From: Bacteroidota bacterium
Lineage (GTDB): Bacteria > Bacteroidota > Bacteroidia > Bacteroidales > Dysgonomonadaceae
Assembly (NCBI GenBank): GCA_023622765.1
Contig: JAMNYO010000006.1
Location: 1-64,000, forward strand
Direction: 5' to 3'
Length of the DNA stretch: 64,000 nt
Shown here: piece by piece, positions 61,271 through 64,000 of the stretch
Position numbering within the stretch: position 1 is the first letter of the stretch
Layout of the letters: each line of letters begins with the position of its first letter
Translations under genes and position numbers: made by a program
The notes under the pieces: model-generated
Told to the model about the DNA's origin: nothing
Seen by the model: the letters and a program-made list of their open reading frames with translations, nothing else
Databases searched by the model: none

Positions 61271-62473
61271 ATGAAAAGGTGTTATCTTAAATTAATTTGG
61301 TGTATCATTTTTGTTGGTAGTTTGGTAACTTGCAACGATATGGATGCTACCTATAAAGATTTAGTGAAAGATGGGGAGACTATCTATCCTGGAAAAGCAT
61401 ATTCAGTTCAGGCAATACCAGGCAAAGAGAGAATTAAACTATCCTGGTGGTTATCTGCTGATCCCAGTGTTAACCGTGTGAGGGTTTTTTGGAATAACAG
61501 GAGGGATTCCTTGGAAATTCCTGTTGTCAACAAAGGAGACCCACAGGAAATGAGCGTAGTCATTGAAAATTTGTCTGAAGCAAAACATAATTTTATTATA
61601 ATAACATATGATGCAAAAGGAAATAAATCAGTTGTGGTAGAAGTACAGGGAGAAGCATTTGGTTCTATTTATGAAAGCTCACTGATGAACAGACCTTTAC
61701 TAAACATAAAGCTAGTAGATTATAAGGGTACTATTGTATGGGGGGATATGCCAAATTCAACAGGCACCGAAATTGTTTATCTTGATAAATCAGGATCTGA
61801 AAAGAGCCTCTTTATTCCAGTAGAGCAGAACTCAACCATTGTTCCAGATATTAAACCTGGTAGCTCATTAAGTTATAGGACTATGTATCTTCCAAGTCCA
61901 ACATCGATCGATACTTTTTACACTAGTTATAATATCAAACAGATACCTCAGTATTCAGAATTAGGTAAGGATAAATTTGCAAAAGTGGTATTACCAACCG
62001 ATAACACCACACTGTATAATGTTAATAACCCGATGGAGAATCTGTGGGACGATGACAATAGTACAATTTATTATACTGGTAGGAACTCTGGTATACCAGC
62101 TTGGTTCACTTTTGATTTAGGGCAAACTGCTAAGCTTGGCAAAGTTAGATATAATCAAAGGACAACTCCCGCATCAATTCGATGGGGTGGGAGCAATGCA
62201 AGACAATTTGAAATCTGGGGTATAGCTGATAATCCACCTGCGGATGGAAGTTGGGATGAATGGATTAAACTAATAGATGTGATCTCTATAAAACCATCTG
62301 GCCTTCCCCTTGGGGAAGTTACGGATGAAGACCTAGCCGTAATAATTGCTGGTGAAGAGTTTAATTTCCCAACTGATATAACACCTGTGAGATACATTCG
62401 AATAAAAGTGAATAGCACCTGGGGTAATGTGCAAATGTTTCATATTGCGGAACTAACATTTTGGGGAATATAA
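61271..62473 (+). CDS. Surface lipoprotein with DUF4998 and DUF5000 domains
   Basis: A 400-residue lipoprotein with a likely lipid Cys near residue 21 (GSLVTC). The N-terminal half (YKDLVKDGETIYPGKAYSVQ) matches the DUF4998 type; the C-terminal half (VVLPTDNTTLYN to HIAELTFWG) is the DUF5000 discoidin-like domain. It is most probably a second surface glycan-binding protein. A 252-base gap without any gene separates it from the preceding paralogue. A hairpin follows the stop. Confidence 0.83.
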   Translation: MKRCYLKLIWCIIFVGSLVTCNDMDATYKDLVKDGETIYPGKAYSVQAIPGKERIKLSWWLSADPSVNRVRVFWNNRRDSLEIPVVNKGDPQEMSVVIENLSEAKHNFIIITYDAKGNKSVVVEVQGEAFGSIYESSLMNRPLLNIKLVDYKGTIVWGDMPNSTGTEIVYLDKSGSEKSLFIPVEQNSTIVPDIKPGSSLSYRTMYLPSPTSIDTFYTSYNIKQIPQYSELGKDKFAKVVLPTDNTTLYNVNNPMENLWDDDNSTIYYTGRNSGIPAWFTFDLGQTAKLGKVRYNQRTTPASIRWGGSNARQFEIWGIADNPPADGSWDEWIKLIDVISIKPSGLPLGEVTDEDLAVIIAGEEFNFPTDITPVRYIRIKVNSTWGNVQMFHIAELTFWGI

Positions 62474-62478
62474 AAAAC

Positions 62479-62517
62479 AATCCCTGAATAAAGTGCAAAC
62501 CGCTTTATTCAGGGATT
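62479..62517 (+). terminator. 15-bp terminator hairpin between the second lipoprotein and GH2 gene
   Basis: AATCCCTGAATAAAG (62479-62493) and CTTTATTCAGGGATT (62503-62517) form a perfect 15-bp stem, starting 5 bases after the stop, with a 9-base loop. The T run is short (TTT at 62516-62518). It may end most of the SusC/D transcript ahead of the GH2 gene. Confidence 0.75.
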
Positions 62518-62576
62518 TAACCAATCTCTTTATCAATGAAATAATTAAACATATATGATACTTTAATTCTTTCTCT

Positions 62577-64000
62577 ATGAAATATAGCATTTTAATTATA
62601 TTTTTCGGATGGTTCGTGTTATGTAATTGCTTTGCAACTGAACCTCTTGTCACCCTTGATGAAATTTTCTCTGCCACAACCACAAGCAGTTTAGATATTG
62701 AGTTAACTGTAATAAATAGATCTGAATATACTCAAAACTGTGAAGTTGATATTATTATTAAAGATACAAAAGGAAAACTGTTTATACATTTTCCTCTACA
62801 GGCTCTATTATTAAAGGCCGGAGAAAGAAAAAATTTGAAATTCAATAAAAAGAATTTAACGCCCAAACTTTGGTCACCTGAAGACCCATTCCTATATAAG
62901 ATGCACACAAAAGTTAAAGTTGATTCTGAATATATTGAGGAGGATATTAGAAATATAGGTTTTAAATCCTTCGAGGTTCGGGGTCACTTATTATATCTGA
63001 ATGGTAAGCCATATTACTTACGAGGTTTATCTCAGTGGCCAGTGTCACGGATTTTCGACGAAAAAGGTAAAAAAGCACCTGAGGTTTGGGAAGATGAAGA
63101 GTTTATAAAAAAATTCTTCCTAAAAGCAAAAGAATTAAATATCAATGCAGGAAGGATAGGTGATCATAATTTATGGGTTAAGTATGCCGATGAGATGGGA
63201 TTTCTGAACGTGGCAGGTAGCTACTCCGGTGCAGGAGCAACAGAGGAAAGTATTTTTACCTCGAATAGGAACAATTTTGCCCCGAAAATACGTAAACTTA
63301 GAAACCATGCTTCGACAGCTATTTATACCCTAGCCAACGAGATAGTATGGGAAAGACATCCTAATTTCTTGCCACTAGCCAGAGAAAATTATCTGTTTGC
63401 TAGATCTATTGATTCAACACATCCCATAATTGCAAATGCTGGCTTTGGTAAGGGAAGGGTAGGAGATATTGAAGATATTCATGATTATACTGGTTGGTAT
63501 GGTGGAACAGTGTTAGATATGATAAAATATGAAATGGATGGATTCTATTTAAAGGATGGTGGATCGAAGAAGCCAGTCACCTTTACAGAATGTGTAGGGA
63601 CATATACCGGAGAACGAACTGGAAGATTTCATCTTTTATACAATAAAGGGATGTCAAATGCTCTAAGACATGTGGGTAGAGGTGGCCAACACCCGGATGA
63701 TCCACTATGGTATCAAAAAATGATCACTAAAGAGATGATAGAAGGAATGCGACGTGCACGAGGTTTGGAAAGCCGTGTGTCAGGATCTTTTCCATTCTCT
63801 GATTTCTGGAAGTGGGATATACAGAACAAAGGGTTTTCTGCTAAACCCGCGGCCGAAGTATTGAAGCAAGTCTATAGTCCGATACTTCTTTCTCTAAAGT
63901 GTTGGAATAGGAATGCGTTTGCAGGAGATAAAATCCAAGGAGAATTATACATTGTTAACGATGACATTCTGTTGGGAAATCTCAATGATGCCTCAGTACA
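62577..64000 (+). CDS. GH2-like glycoside hydrolase without the usual first domain, cut by the window end
   Basis: An exported protein (hydrophobic N-terminus ILIIFFGWFVLCNCFA) that is open to the window edge. Residues about 25-125 form an immunoglobulin-like second domain, including LWSPEDPFLYKMHTKVKV, then FKSFEVRGHLLYLNGKPYYL, the GH2 hinge. The TIM-barrel part has the general acid in TLANEIVWERH and a candidate nucleophile Glu in VTFTECVGTYTG. The first sugar-binding jelly-roll of normal GH2 enzymes is absent from the N-terminus, so this is a shortened or atypical member. Likely a beta-galactosidase, beta-glucuronidase or beta-mannosidase-type enzyme of this PUL. Confidence 0.75.
   Translation, partial: MKYSILIIFFGWFVLCNCFATEPLVTLDEIFSATTTSSLDIELTVINRSEYTQNCEVDIIIKDTKGKLFIHFPLQALLLKAGERKNLKFNKKNLTPKLWSPEDPFLYKMHTKVKVDSEYIEEDIRNIGFKSFEVRGHLLYLNGKPYYLRGLSQWPVSRIFDEKGKKAPEVWEDEEFIKKFFLKAKELNINAGRIGDHNLWVKYADEMGFLNVAGSYSGAGATEESIFTSNRNNFAPKIRKLRNHASTAIYTLANEIVWERHPNFLPLARENYLFARSIDSTHPIIANAGFGKGRVGDIEDIHDYTGWYGGTVLDMIKYEMDGFYLKDGGSKKPVTFTECVGTYTGERTGRFHLLYNKGMSNALRHVGRGGQHPDDPLWYQKMITKEMIEGMRRARGLESRVSGSFPFSDFWKWDIQNKGFSAKPAAEVLKQVYSPILLSLKCWNRNAFAGDKIQGELYIVNDDILLGNLNDASV

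Noticed and set aside
1..64000. tRNA, rRNA, CRISPR arrays and insertion sequences
   Set aside because: I looked in the gaps for cloverleaf arms, spaced repeats and transposase motifs and saw none; the gaps are short and mostly explained by promoters, hairpins or repeats.

Overview
This window is chromosomal DNA of a Bacteroidota member, most likely order Bacteroidales. Signs of this: SusC/SusD pair, LpxH-type lipid A enzyme, an N-terminus like the gliding/T9SS lipoprotein PorW/SprE, AroA and a fused DAHP synthase/chorismate mutase of the Bacteroidales kind, starts without Shine-Dalgarno sequences, and many promoters with the phylum-specific -7 box TAnnTTTG. Genus cannot be read from the sequence. 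The first ~48.7 kb is mostly balanced to GC-rich housekeeping DNA; the last ~15 kb is clearly AT-rich and holds a polysaccharide utilisation locus (PUL).

Layout. 0-4.8 kb: purD and a polytopic membrane protein, an MBL-fold hydrolase with an almost leaderless promoter, and a GH5 glycanase gene broken by one in-frame TAA. 4.9-14.8 kb: a lipoprotein, then a surface-polysaccharide cluster (GT4, WecC and WecB making UDP-ManNAcA, two methyltransferases, a Wzx-type flippase, a second GT4 and a GT2). 14.9-19.9 kb: a SpoU methyltransferase, then the aromatic operon pheA - aminotransferase - DAHP synthase/chorismate mutase - tyrA. That operon is preceded by a complete leader-peptide attenuator: an 18-residue peptide with nine aromatic residues in an 11-residue run, a 13-bp antiterminator and a mutually exclusive 12-bp intrinsic terminator with a T tract. 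19.9-24.1 kb: a toxin-type island read leftward (YefM-YoeB, a class II Fic protein translationally coupled to a PfkB sugar kinase, and HipB-HipA), with recognisable operators for YefM-YoeB and for fic. 24.1-32.5 kb: a tricorn-like protease, LpxH, a SufT-like protein, RadC, EF-P, an NCS2 purine permease and a DUF5020 outer-membrane protein. 32.7-48.7 kb: cysS, aroA, a small Cys-motif membrane protein coupled to an ABC-3 metal permease, a PorW-like TPR lipoprotein, rdgB, a Gfo/Idh/MocA oxidoreductase, an orphan antitoxin-like protein, an ECF sigma remnant, a DUF4468 protein, aspA, an S9 peptidase, a second SpoU methyltransferase, a PNPOx-like protein and a GH43 lipoprotein. 48.7-64 kb: the PUL: LacI regulator, LacI-type operator, sodium:solute symporter, FAD-dependent oxidoreductase, SusC, SusD, two DUF5000 lipoproteins and a GH2-like enzyme that runs off the window.

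How they work together. The attenuator would let Phe/Tyr supply control the aromatic operon through ribosome stalling. The LacI/operator pair probably controls the symporter-to-GH2 genes. The DUF5020 barrel and NCS2 permease probably form an outer/inner membrane route for nucleosides or nucleobases. One 41-bp promoter module with an internal dyad is shared, 36 of 41 bases, by the first glycosyltransferase gene and aspA, which suggests a common regulator. No tRNA, rRNA, CRISPR array or insertion sequence was seen.
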